Positions 28,192 to 35,454 of a stretch of DNA of 64,000 nt are shown here, piece by piece. The notes under the pieces were generated by a model that was not told where the DNA came from, made no database searches, and saw nothing but the letters and a program-made list of their open reading frames with translations. The DNA is from Kuafuiihalomonas phototrophica (GTDB taxonomy: Bacteria > Myxococcota > Kuafuiibacteriia > Kuafuiibacteriales > Kuafuiibacteriaceae): assembly GCA_031800475.1 (NCBI GenBank), contig DAPKRQ010000152.1, positions 10,432-74,431 on the forward strand. The letters run 5' to 3'. A program made the position numbers and the translations under genes. Position 1 is the first letter of the stretch. Each line of letters begins with the position of its first letter.

Positions 28192-28313
28192 GCCGCGCCC
28201 CCGGTCGTCTGGTCCCGCGGCCGCGGACGAGTCCGCCCCGGGACTCGGACCCAAGCGCGGACGACGGCGCTTCGCAGTGGACCGACAGAACGATGAGGAG
28301 CTAGTTCCGGCCC

Positions 28314-29261
28314 GTGTCGGACCCGATGGACATGGCGGCTGCGGCCGCCTTGCTGCGTCAGGGCAGCGTGCTCGCTTTTCCCACCGAGACGGTCTACGGG
28401 CTCGGCGCCGTCATCGATCACCCGCACGCGGTCGCCCGGGTGTTCGAGCTGAAGGAACGACCGCGCTTCGACCCCCTGATCGTGCACCTGGCCGACGCGA
28501 ACCAGCTCGCCGAGGTCTGGACCCACGTCTGTGAGCGGACCCGCCGACTGGCGGAACGCTTTTGGCCCGGTCCGCTGACGCTGCTCGGACCCAAGACCGA
28601 TCGCGTGGCCGACCTGGTCACCGCGGGCCTTTCTCGGGTGGCGGTCCGGGTGCCCGCCCACCCCGTGGCGCGGGACCTGCTGCTGCGGGTCGGGGCACCC
28701 GTGGCGGCCCCATCGGCCAACCGATTCGGCGGGATCAGCCCCACCTCGGCCGAAGCGGTCCGGGCCGAGTTCGGGGATCGGTTGCCCGTGCTCGATGGCG
28801 GGCCCTGCTCCGTGGGCGTCGAATCGACGGTGCTGTCCTGGACCGACGCCGAAGAACCGGTGCTGCTCCGGCCCGGCGGGATCTCGGTCGAAGCGCTGAC
28901 GGACGCCTTGGGCCCGATCCGGATACCGGCGCCGGACGAACAGCAGCGGCTGAGCCCCGGACGGCTGGCGAAACACTACGCTCCCCGGACCCCCGTGGGG
29001 TGGAACGCCACCTTGCCTCCCAGCCCGAGCCGGGGCCTGTTGGCGTTTCGGGCCCCGGCCCCTCCAGGGTACGGGGCGACGGAGATCTTGTCGCCCACGG
29101 GCGACCTGAACGAGGCGGCCACCCGTCTGTTCGCCGCCCTGCGACACCTGGATCGCGCGGGGCTGGAGGCCATCGCGGTGGAGCCTGTCCCCGAAGAAGG
29201 GCTCGGTCGGGCGATCATGGACCGCCTGCGGCGGGCCATGGGAAAAGGGAACGAACCGTGA
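28314..29261 (+). CDS. tsaC: L-threonylcarbamoyladenylate synthase (Sua5 type)
   Basis: 315 aa from a GTG start. The YrdC domain is complete: FPTETVYGLGAVIDHP, IFELKERPRFDPLIVHL-like segment, FWPGPLTLLG, RVPAHPVARDLL, APSANRFGGISPT and VESTVLSW. The SPGRLAKHYAPRTPV linker and a C-terminal Sua5 domain follow, which separates it from short TsaC proteins. It makes TC-AMP from threonine, bicarbonate and ATP for the t6A modification at A37 of ANN-decoding tRNAs. Its TGA overlaps a GTG of the next small frame. Confidence 0.92.
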   Translation: MSDPMDMAAAAALLRQGSVLAFPTETVYGLGAVIDHPHAVARVFELKERPRFDPLIVHLADANQLAEVWTHVCERTRRLAERFWPGPLTLLGPKTDRVADLVTAGLSRVAVRVPAHPVARDLLLRVGAPVAAPSANRFGGISPTSAEAVRAEFGDRLPVLDGGPCSVGVESTVLSWTDAEEPVLLRPGGISVEALTDALGPIRIPAPDEQQRLSPGRLAKHYAPRTPVGWNATLPPSPSRGLLAFRAPAPPGYGATEILSPTGDLNEAATRLFAALRHLDRAGLEAIAVEPVPEEGLGRAIMDRLRRAMGKGNEP

Positions 29262-29611
29262 CGGGACCTCAGCTCACCTTTTGGATCAGTTGGCTCGGCG
29301 TGAGCGCCGGCTTCACCTCCGCCGTGTACCCGGCGGTGCTCCGGCTGTCGGGATCTCGACAGCGCAGCTTGCTGGCGGCTTCCATGGCGGCGGTCCTGAT
29401 CGGTTTCGGTGCGGGACTTTTCGCAAGCTCGATCCATCATGGCGTTGGAGCGTGGTTCGCGCCAGGGGTGGAGGATGAGCGAAATCCGGATCGAACCGGT
29501 GCTGGAAGCGGTGGAAGTGCACTTCGAAGGGACGCGGATCGTGAACACGACCCGAGCCGTGCGCCTGTTGGAGGCGTCCTACCCGCCCCGCATCTACATT
29601 CCGCGGGATGA
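29258..29611 (+). CDS. Possible small membrane protein overlapping the DUF427 gene
   Basis: A 117-codon frame begins at a GTG that overlaps the Sua5 stop by four bases. Its first 70 residues form two plausible membrane helices (FWISWLGVSAGFTSAVYPAVL and AASMAAVLIGFGAGLFAS). The remaining third is Pro/Arg-rich and lies out of frame inside the DUF427 gene (137 bases overlap), so it is probably not selected. It could be a real small protein with a long overlap, or a gene truncated when DUF427 moved in. Confidence is low. Confidence 0.35.
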   Translation: MTGPQLTFWISWLGVSAGFTSAVYPAVLRLSGSRQRSLLAASMAAVLIGFGAGLFASSIHHGVGAWFAPGVEDERNPDRTGAGSGGSALRRDADREHDPSRAPVGGVLPAPHLHSAG

Positions 29612-29822
29612 CGTCGACATGGCGCACCTGGAGCGCACCAGCCACCAGACCCACTGTCCGTTCAAAGGAACAGCGTCCTACTACACGGTCCATGTCGGCG
29701 ATTCCGAGGTGGCCAATGCGGCGTGGACATACGAAGAACCGATCCCCGAAGTCGCCGCCATTCGCGAACACCTCTGCTTCGACGACGCCAAGGGGATCCA
29801 GATCACGGTCGCACCCGCCTGA
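29475..29822 (+). CDS. DUF427 family protein
   Basis: 115 aa from the ATG at 29475, preceded by a GGGGTGGAGG ribosome site. The DUF427 pattern is clear: VEVHFEGTRIVNTTRAVRLLE, PPRIYIPRDDVDM, THCPFKGTASYYTV and AAWTYEEPIPE. The fold is a small beta barrel found in many bacteria, often with oxidoreductases or heme proteins. No biochemical role is established. An upstream ATG at 29409 lies inside the small membrane frame and has no ribosome site. Confidence 0.85.
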   Translation: MSEIRIEPVLEAVEVHFEGTRIVNTTRAVRLLEASYPPRIYIPRDDVDMAHLERTSHQTHCPFKGTASYYTVHVGDSEVANAAWTYEEPIPEVAAIREHLCFDDAKGIQITVAPA

Positions 29823-29843
29823 GCCCGCGCTCCCCCCCGTCCC

Positions 29844-29884
29844 GACACAGCGTGTCCCAACCCTTTCGCGGTGACACCCGTGTC
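29844..29884. promoter_or_regulatory. Candidate activator sites upstream of the sigma-54 promoter
   Basis: Two short inverted repeats of the same half-site occur here: GACACAGCGTGTC (29844-29856) and GACACCCGTGTC (29873-29884). They lie 40-80 bases upstream of the -24 element at 29924, which is the usual place for a sigma-54 activator. The same TGACAC/GTGTCA half-site recurs near the promoter at 32620 and before the activator gene. The spacing of the two halves differs between sites. Confidence 0.5.
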
Positions 29885-29923
29885 GTATTGAAAAATCATA
29901 CCGCTCGCGTGACCGATTTCGGA

Positions 29924-29938
29924 TGGCACGGTCACTGC
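29924..29938 (+). promoter_or_regulatory. Sigma-54 promoter of the lipoprotein gene
   Basis: TGGCACGGTCACTGC matches the consensus TGGCAC-N5-TTGC, with the invariant GG and GC doublets at the required 10-base interval. Transcription should start near 29950, about 88 bases before the lipoprotein ATG at 30038. A sigma-54 activator gene lies 75 bases beyond the end of that gene. Confidence 0.7.
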
Positions 29939-30037
29939 TTCCTCGAATGGATACTGGCTCCGTGAGCCCGTCCGATGGGGCGGGCTCCCGTTCCGGCCCC
30001 GGGCCGGAAGTGGGCCGGTACGAAGGGAGAAAGGCAC

Positions 30038-30715
30038 ATGAATCATTTCAAGCGAATCTGGGTTGGAACCGCCGTCGCGAGTCTCGCCGCCTGCGGCGGA
30101 GTCGAGCCGACTGCCGAGAACGCCGAAAAGCGGCGAGCAATCCCATCCGACCGCTACGAGGGCTTGGCGGTGCTCGTCGAAGGTCCGAGCGAACGGGTGA
30201 AAGTCGGTGAGCCCTTCGAGATCAGAGCGGAGATCGTCCCCCCCGCGGTCCCGTTCGAGCAGGAGACGTGGCTCGAGGTGTCCTTGCCGGAGGGGCTGAA
30301 CCTCGATCACTTCGACAGCGAAGGCATGCTGGATTGCGCGGTGGAGAGTCCCCACATGGTGTGTGTCCTGTTCGAGGGTCCGGGGCGGGCTCCCTGGACG
30401 CTGACCCTGGTGACCCGGGCCGACGCGACCGGCGCGATCGGGGCGGGTCGCGTGGAGTTGCGCGACGAGGCCGGGTCCATCGCCCGTGCGCAGACGCCGG
30501 CCATCGACGTGGTCGGTTTGGCTTGGGAGGGGGGCGGCTTGGTTCCCGGCATCCCCTTGGAGTACGCGGACCGCTTTCGGGAATACGACCTTCGGGACAG
30601 CTGGAAAGACCTGCCCGACCGAGTCCGCACGGTGCTCGGGCCCGAGCGCGGGGTCGGTCAGAACCTGGCGAACCCGAATCTGCTTCGGGGCGGGACCCAG
30701 CGAGAGCTTCGATAG
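30038..30715 (+). CDS. Lipoprotein with Ig-like/DUF11-type domain, sigma-54 controlled
   Basis: 225 aa from the ATG at 30038, with a GGGAGAAAGG ribosome site. The signal ends in SLAACGG, a lipobox, so it is a lipoprotein. Residues about 45-165 look like an all-beta immunoglobulin-type domain (ERVKVGEPFEIRAEIV, WLEVSLPEGLNLD, PWTLTLVTRADATG) as in DUF11-like modules, with two Cys that may form a disulfide. The C-terminal 60 residues are polar. Function is unknown. A strong -24/-12 promoter precedes it and a strong terminator follows, so it is monocistronic. Confidence 0.8.
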   Translation: MNHFKRIWVGTAVASLAACGGVEPTAENAEKRRAIPSDRYEGLAVLVEGPSERVKVGEPFEIRAEIVPPAVPFEQETWLEVSLPEGLNLDHFDSEGMLDCAVESPHMVCVLFEGPGRAPWTLTLVTRADATGAIGAGRVELRDEAGSIARAQTPAIDVVGLAWEGGGLVPGIPLEYADRFREYDLRDSWKDLPDRVRTVLGPERGVGQNLANPNLLRGGTQRELR

Positions 30716-30738
30716 GTTCGGCAGCCGTTCATCGAGGC

Positions 30739-30773
30739 GGCGGCCGGCGGGGTAACCGCCGGCCGCCTTTTTT
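30739..30773 (+). terminator. Intrinsic terminator after the lipoprotein gene
   Basis: A perfect 12-base stem, GGCGGCCGGCGG/CCGCCGGCCGCC, with a GGTAA loop is followed by six T residues. It ends the lipoprotein transcript. It has no A-run on its left, so it serves only the plus strand. Confidence 0.93.
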
Positions 30774-30788
30774 CGTTCGACGCAACCT

Positions 30789-32294
30789 TCAGCGGAAACT
30801 GCGGTGGTCGATCCGCAGACGCTTCAGCCAACGATAGAGTTGATTGCGGTGCCAGCCATTTTCGGCAGCAGCCCGCTTGACGTTGCCCCCGGTGGCTCGG
30901 AGGGCGGCGATGATCCGGTCTCGGCCCGGCGTGTTCGATTCGTCGACGAGAGGGAGGGGGTCTTCGGGCTCCGCGTACACGGTGGTGGGTTCGCTCTTCG
31001 ACGGGCCACCGATTCGGCTCAAGACCCGGGCGCGCAGTGCCGGCGGCAGCAGGTGGACGTCCAACTCCTCACCCGGGGGCGCCATCTCCGAGACCCGGCG
31101 GGCGAGCTTCTTGAGTTCCCGGACATTCATCGGCCACTCGTAGAGCAACAGAGCCTCCTGGAACTCCGCGGTCATCGGGGCCGGGGCCTCCGACCCGAAA
31201 TAGTGGTTCCACAGCACCAGCACGTCGGCCCGACGGTCGACGAGGCGCGGCAGCCGCAGCACCCAATCGCCGAGCCGAGCGAGCAGATCCCGACGAAAAC
31301 CGGACCTCTCCAGATCCACATGGGTCGCCGCCACGACCCGGACGTTCACCTCGATGGTGTGGCTGTCGCCGACCCGTCGAACCCGGCGGTCTTCCATGAC
31401 GCGAAGAAGCTTGGCCTGAAGGTGGGCCGGTAGATCTCCGACCTCGTCCAGAAACAGAGTCCCTCCCTCGGCTTGTTCGAAGTACCCGGGGCGGTCCTGT
31501 TCGGCACCGGTGAAGGCGCCCTTGACGTGCCCGAAGAACTCGGCCTCTGCCAGATCGTGCGGGATGGCCGCGCAGTTGACGGCGACGAATTCGCCTTCGA
31601 CCCCGCTGGCCTCGTGGATGGCCTGGGCCGTGACCTCTTTGCCGGTGCCGGTTGCGCCCAACAACAGGACCGTTCCCTCGCTCGAAGCGACCGTGGCGAT
31701 CGAACGACGCAAGGCTCGGGCCGGGGAGGAGCTACCGACCAAACCTCGGGGGTGAATCTCGGGAACCGACGGCGCTGCGGGCAAGTCGTCGAGTTCCACA
31801 TCCCGATCCACGACGAACAGCGTGTCGCCGGCGACGACGACCTGGCCCGGGAACGGAGCACTCCCCTCGATGCGCACGCCGTCCACGTACGTGCCGTTGG
31901 CCGTGTCCAAGTCGATGATCTCGTACTGGCCGTCCCGGTCCGGTTCGAGCCTAAAGTGTCGGCGGGACATGCGCGGGTCCTCGACGCGGGCGCTCACGCC
32001 GCGGCCCCGACCGAACTCGTAGCGGGCTCCATCCAGTTCGACGGAAGCGCCGAGGAGCGTCGGGTCCGGACTGGCGACACAGGTGAGGACGGGATGTGCA
32101 CGGTGCGACCGGACCGAGGCCGCCCGTTTGAGCGTGGTCTCGGAGGTATTTTCCGGGGACCGTGTGACCGTACCCGCCACGAATCGGTATCTTGCACTGT
32201 TGCGACGGGACTCGTCGACCGTGGAGGGGGTGGATCCGTCGGCTTTCACCGAAGCGTCTCGAACGGGGGCTGTAGAAGGATTCCGACTGAGCAT
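30789..32294 (-). CDS. Sigma-54-dependent activator: FHA, AAA+, Fis HTH
   Basis: 501 aa from the ATG at 32294, which has a GAGG ribosome site; longer starts (ATG 32318) lack one. Residues 75-150 form an FHA domain (MSRRHFRLE, DLDTANGTYVDGV) replacing the usual response-regulator receiver. The central AAA+ domain has Walker A LLGATGTGKEVTA, the sigma-54 contact loop GAFTGA and Walker B GGTLFLDEVGD. The Fis-type HTH is at the end (GGNVKRAAAENGWHRNQLYRWL). It should open sigma-54 promoters when a kinase or partner signals through the FHA domain. Both flanking genes have sigma-54 promoters. Confidence 0.95.
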   Translation of the reverse strand: MLSRNPSTAPVRDASVKADGSTPSTVDESRRNSARYRFVAGTVTRSPENTSETTLKRAASVRSHRAHPVLTCVASPDPTLLGASVELDGARYEFGRGRGVSARVEDPRMSRRHFRLEPDRDGQYEIIDLDTANGTYVDGVRIEGSAPFPGQVVVAGDTLFVVDRDVELDDLPAAPSVPEIHPRGLVGSSSPARALRRSIATVASSEGTVLLLGATGTGKEVTAQAIHEASGVEGEFVAVNCAAIPHDLAEAEFFGHVKGAFTGAEQDRPGYFEQAEGGTLFLDEVGDLPAHLQAKLLRVMEDRRVRRVGDSHTIEVNVRVVAATHVDLERSGFRRDLLARLGDWVLRLPRLVDRRADVLVLWNHYFGSEAPAPMTAEFQEALLLYEWPMNVRELKKLARRVSEMAPPGEELDVHLLPPALRARVLSRIGGPSKSEPTTVYAEPEDPLPLVDESNTPGRDRIIAALRATGGNVKRAAAENGWHRNQLYRWLKRLRIDHRSFR

Positions 32295-32361
32295 GCGGCA
32301 GCCCTCAGCACGGAGCATGCCGTGCGGATTCGCGGCGCCTGCCGGATGCAAAAGGCCAGGC

Positions 32362-32415
32362 TGACACGGGCTGCCACGTGTCATGACCGCCTGTGCCACG
32401 TGACAGCCCGTGTCA
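32362..32415. promoter_or_regulatory. Long inverted repeat upstream of the sigma-54 activator gene
   Basis: Two 19-base arms (32362-32380 and 32397-32415) are complementary with a single mismatch and are separated by 16 bases. Within the left part is a perfect TGACAC-N10-GTGTCA. The repeat ends 68 bases before the activator ATG and lies about 200 bases upstream of the opposite sigma-54 promoter. It probably binds the activator itself (autoregulation) or serves both directions. Confidence 0.6.
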
Positions 32416-32527
32416 TGGCCCGAAGGCGCCGCAGCGGAGCCTTCCGGCCTAACGCGCAAAAACTGCGCTTTTTTGCCGGAGCGGGCGGGCGGCGCTCCGG
32501 TCCGACCACTTCGGCGAAAGAGGCCCC

Positions 32528-32553
32528 GTCACCGGTGACAGGTGACACGACAC
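32528..32553. promoter_or_regulatory. Candidate activator sites for the AgmX-gene promoter
   Basis: The 12-base palindrome GTCACCGGTGAC (32528-32539) overlaps two direct copies of GGTGACA (32534, 32541), followed by GACACG. All are variants of the TGACAC half-site, and they lie 67-92 bases upstream of the -24 element at 32620. That spacing suits enhancer binding by a sigma-54 activator. Confidence 0.5.
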
Positions 32554-32619
32554 GGCCCTCGGCGGGTCAGGCGGCCCGGGATCCGCACCGTCGTTTCCTC
32601 CCGGCCCGTCCCCGCCGCT

Positions 32620-32635
32620 TGGCACGCTCCGTGCT
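32620..32635 (+). promoter_or_regulatory. Sigma-54 promoter of the AgmX-domain gene
   Basis: TGGCACGCTCCGTGCT keeps the GG and GC doublets of the -24/-12 consensus at correct spacing. It lies 61 bases before the ATG at 32681, with transcription expected near 32645. It is the second such promoter within 3 kb, on the other side of the activator gene. Confidence 0.72.
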
Positions 32636-32680
32636 CCTTCTTCTTTTTGCGCACCGAAAGGGCGAGAAAGGCACGAAGAC

Positions 32681-33412
32681 ATGAAAGCTGCATGGACATT
32701 GTCATCCATTCTGTTGATTTCCGCACCGATTCAAAACGGCCGAGCCGAGGCCGAACCCGAAGAGACCGCAGCCACGTCGAAAGCACCTCGCGTCGACGTG
32801 GATCGGCGCGCCCGAGACGAGGCTGTCGTAAAGCGAGCAGGCATTTTGGGCATGCTGCGCGATTCGGAAGATTCCGCCGTACTCCGGGTTCTCCTGTCGC
32901 ACCGATTGGGCCCTGGGGTGGCCGCAGCCACGGCTCGGCTGAAGGGTACCGAGCAACGGGCTTCGCTCGAAGCGAGGGCCCGGCCAGCGGCCCCATCGAA
33001 AACTCGGCGTTCCGTCTCCATCGGAACGCTGGCTCGCTCCTCGGAAGCGAGCGTCAAAGAAGTGAAAACCCGAGGAAAGGCTCGCGCTCGCCTCGGTGCG
33101 ACCCGGACCCTGCCCGGCATCGATGCCTCCCACGTGCGTCGGGTGTTGCGCTCCGCCGATGAGGAGGTGGTGGCCTGCACGCGCTCCGAGCTGCGCCGGC
33201 AGCCCCGGTTCGAGGGCGTCTTCGACACCGAGCTTCGGGTGGGAGCCGACGGCAAGGTGGAGCAAGCGCGGGTGATTGCCGTGGACCGGGATGCACCGCA
33301 GCTGGTCGCCTGCCTCGAAACCGCCTTCCGCGGACTTCGCTTCAAAGCGCCCAAGGGCGGGGGGCAGGCCATCGTGAAGGACTCGTTCACCCTCGGCCGC
33401 TCGATTCCCTGA
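32681..33412 (+). CDS. Secreted AgmX/PglI C-terminal domain protein
   Basis: 243 aa with a signal peptide (WTLSSILLISAPIQNGRAEA). The middle is basic and low-complexity, with the AGILGMLRDSED motif often seen in AgmX proteins. Residues about 150-240 match the AgmX/PglI C-terminal domain: IDASHVRRVLRSADEEVVAC, ELRVGADGKVEQARVI and FRGLRFKAPKGGGQAIV. The domain is TonB-C-like and occurs in myxobacterial gliding-motility and envelope proteins. Here there is no membrane anchor beyond the signal. A sigma-54 promoter precedes it, so a conditional role is likely; the exact job is unknown. Confidence 0.85.
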   Translation: MKAAWTLSSILLISAPIQNGRAEAEPEETAATSKAPRVDVDRRARDEAVVKRAGILGMLRDSEDSAVLRVLLSHRLGPGVAAATARLKGTEQRASLEARARPAAPSKTRRSVSIGTLARSSEASVKEVKTRGKARARLGATRTLPGIDASHVRRVLRSADEEVVACTRSELRRQPRFEGVFDTELRVGADGKVEQARVIAVDRDAPQLVACLETAFRGLRFKAPKGGGQAIVKDSFTLGRSIP

Positions 33413-33437
33413 AGCGTCCCATCGAATCGCCCCCCGT

Positions 33438-33477
33438 TGCGGCCGGTCCGCGGGCTGCACTGCGCGGACCGGCCGCA
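33438..33477 (+). terminator. GC-rich hairpin after the AgmX-domain gene
   Basis: A perfect 15-base stem (TGCGGCCGGTCCGCG with its complement) and a 10-base loop lie 26 bases past the stop. No T-run follows, so termination may depend on Rho or the element may protect the 3' end. Confidence 0.6.
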
Positions 33478-33563
33478 CCCATCGAAGCTGGCTTGTCGAC
33501 CTACCGAGTCTCTTTCCGCGATGAAAGCTTGGCCTCGACCGGGATCCTTGGTGACAAGGCACC

Positions 33564-34421
33564 GTGCCTCACGCACTCGAGCACAGTTTCGAAGGCATCG
33601 GCGGCCCGCAGCCAGCCTGGGCCGTGACGCCGGATGGCCCCGCCAAGGCGAGCTTCGCCCTGATGCCGGCCCTCGGCATTCCCGCCGGCTACTATCACGA
33701 GTTTCTGGAACGGATCGCCGACCACGGCATCGCCGCCGCGGTCTGCGAGCTTCCGGGCTCGGGCGAGAGCCCGGCTCGACGTCCGGAAAGCCGCGTCCAT
33801 TGGAGCTACGACGAACTGGTCCGCGTTCAAGCCGAGGGCCTGTTTCGCTGGTGTGCCGAGCTGGTCCCCGGCGCTCCCTTCTTCTGGGGCGGACATTCGC
33901 TCGGCGGGCAGGTGGCAGCACTGCACACAGGCTATCGAAACGAGTGTGTTCGTGGGTTGGCACTGTTGGCATCGGGCTCACCGCACCACGCTGCTTGGGG
34001 CGGCTTCGCCGGACTCCAGATCCGCGTAGCGGGAATGGTAGCCGAGAGTCTCGCCCTTACCCTCGGCTACCTGCCCGGAGACCGACTGGGATTCGGAGGC
34101 AGAGAGTCGAAACGACTGATTTCCGACTGGCACCGAGCCCTTCGAACTGGGAGCTTTTCGACCGAGCGCTTCGATGGAGATGGACTTCTCGGTGCAGCTA
34201 CCTGCGACGCCCTGGTGGTCACGGTGTGGGACGACGACTGGGCGCCGGCGGAGTCGGCCCGCACACTTCTCGGCCGCACCCGTTGCGGCCAAACCCAGTG
34301 GTATCGGGTCGAAGGCGACGCGCCCGTGGGCCACAATCGATGGCCACGCAGGCGCCCGAGAGAGGTCGCAGCACGGCTGGCCGAGTTCGTCGAGCAACGG
34401 CTGGACCGTCCGAGCACCTAA
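33564..34421 (+). CDS. Alpha/beta hydrolase
   Basis: 285 aa with a GTG start. It has the oxyanion region MPALGIPAGYYHEFLE, the nucleophile elbow GGHSLGGQVAA and a late Asp (VWDDDWAP). A His in GHNRWPR completes the triad. No signal peptide is seen, so it is cytosolic. It resembles the serine-aminopeptidase/lysophospholipase group of alpha/beta hydrolases. The substrate is unknown. It is followed by a STAS-like gene 68 bases on. Confidence 0.82.
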   Translation: MPHALEHSFEGIGGPQPAWAVTPDGPAKASFALMPALGIPAGYYHEFLERIADHGIAAAVCELPGSGESPARRPESRVHWSYDELVRVQAEGLFRWCAELVPGAPFFWGGHSLGGQVAALHTGYRNECVRGLALLASGSPHHAAWGGFAGLQIRVAGMVAESLALTLGYLPGDRLGFGGRESKRLISDWHRALRTGSFSTERFDGDGLLGAATCDALVVTVWDDDWAPAESARTLLGRTRCGQTQWYRVEGDAPVGHNRWPRRRPREVAARLAEFVEQRLDRPST

Positions 34422-34489
34422 AGCCTGTTTTTGTGTCGCGCTTCGAGACAGAGTGCGAGCTCGGGGTCGAGCTCGACGGAAGGGGGCCG

Positions 34490-34912
34490 ATGACTGGCAA
34501 CATGGCTTCCGAACGACTGTTCTCGGTGGACGGCGTGGCCGACGTGGACCTCTTTCGGCCCGAAGCAGCCTTGGTGGTCCATTGGCATTCGTTTCACGAC
34601 ACCCAGGGCGTGATCGAAGTGATGAAGCAGGGGCTGAACATGGTGAAGCAGCACCAGATACGGGTTTGGGTGGCCGACACGCAACGAACCCGCGGCGCCA
34701 TGTCGGACGAGGCGCAGGCATTCATTGCCGAGTCCGTGTCCGAGTTCGAGGCTGCTGGCCTCGAAGCCGTGCTGACCGTGACGCCGACCAGCGCCGTCAC
34801 GTCCATGTCGAACCGGCGATGGCAGGGTCAGGTGCGAAAGGACTTCGTGATGCAGGAAGTCGGCTCGGTGGAAGAGGCCTTGGACCTGGGCCGATTGAAG
34901 GCAGCCAGCTGA
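34490..34912 (+). CDS. SpoIIAA/STAS-like small protein
   Basis: 140 aa from the ATG at 34490, with a GAAGGGGG ribosome site. The pattern of strand, helix and strand (AALVVHWHSFHDTQGVIEVM, HQIRVWVADTQRT, AEAVLTVTPTSA-like) resembles SpoIIAA-like or SEC14/STAS domains that carry a lone antagonist-type fold. No conserved Ser phospho-site is recognisable. It could be a regulator or lipid-binding module. The match is by fold pattern only, not by sequence. Confidence 0.55.
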   Translation: MTGNMASERLFSVDGVADVDLFRPEAALVVHWHSFHDTQGVIEVMKQGLNMVKQHQIRVWVADTQRTRGAMSDEAQAFIAESVSEFEAAGLEAVLTVTPTSAVTSMSNRRWQGQVRKDFVMQEVGSVEEALDLGRLKAAS

Positions 34913-34932
34913 CCGCCGCTCACATCGGGGTA

Positions 34933-35262
34933 TCAGGAAAACAGCTTCGCCCCGAAGAAGAGGGAGGCCAAGCCGGCGATCACGGCAACCTCTGCCCCCA
35001 GACAGAGCTTGAACCATAGAGGGGTCCGCATCCGGGTGGCGAGGCCTCCGCGGTCACCCAGGTTGCCTCCCAGTTGGCTGGAGTTTCCGATCAACCGGTA
35101 GCCGACGTCGGGCCGAAAGCGGCGGGTGACGCGCCAGATTGGAAACAAGGTCCACAGGGCGAGCCCGACCCAAAAAGCGGTTCCGCCCAGGGACAGGAGC
35201 GCCGTCCCCACGCCCAGCACGAAGGAGTACGACACGAACAGCCAAACAACGAGCCCGCCCAT
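34933..35262 (-). CDS. Small integral membrane protein
   Basis: 109 aa with three hydrophobic helices: residues about 3-24, 25-45 and 84-103, joined by a basic loop (WRVTRRFRPDVGYRL). Not recognised. It converges with the STAS-like gene (20 bases). The 192 bases upstream to icd hold no gene that I can support. Unknown function. Confidence 0.6.
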   Translation of the reverse strand: MGGLVVWLFVSYSFVLGVGTALLSLGGTAFWVGLALWTLFPIWRVTRRFRPDVGYRLIGNSSQLGGNLGDRGGLATRMRTPLWFKLCLGAEVAVIAGLASLFFGAKLFS

Positions 35263-35454
35263 GCCACCAGGCTAACACGAAGTCCGAAAAACCGCTGCCG
35301 GACCCGTCTGCGGTCGGGCGCGGGGCGGGCATCGATGGACCGGCGTCGCGTGACCGGGCTCGACCGAGTCCGCGCGACGGCCCGGCGGGCCGACAGCTCC
35401 ACGACGCAGCGGCTTGGGTGACCGGCGGCCTAGAGGCACCACACGAACCCCGCA

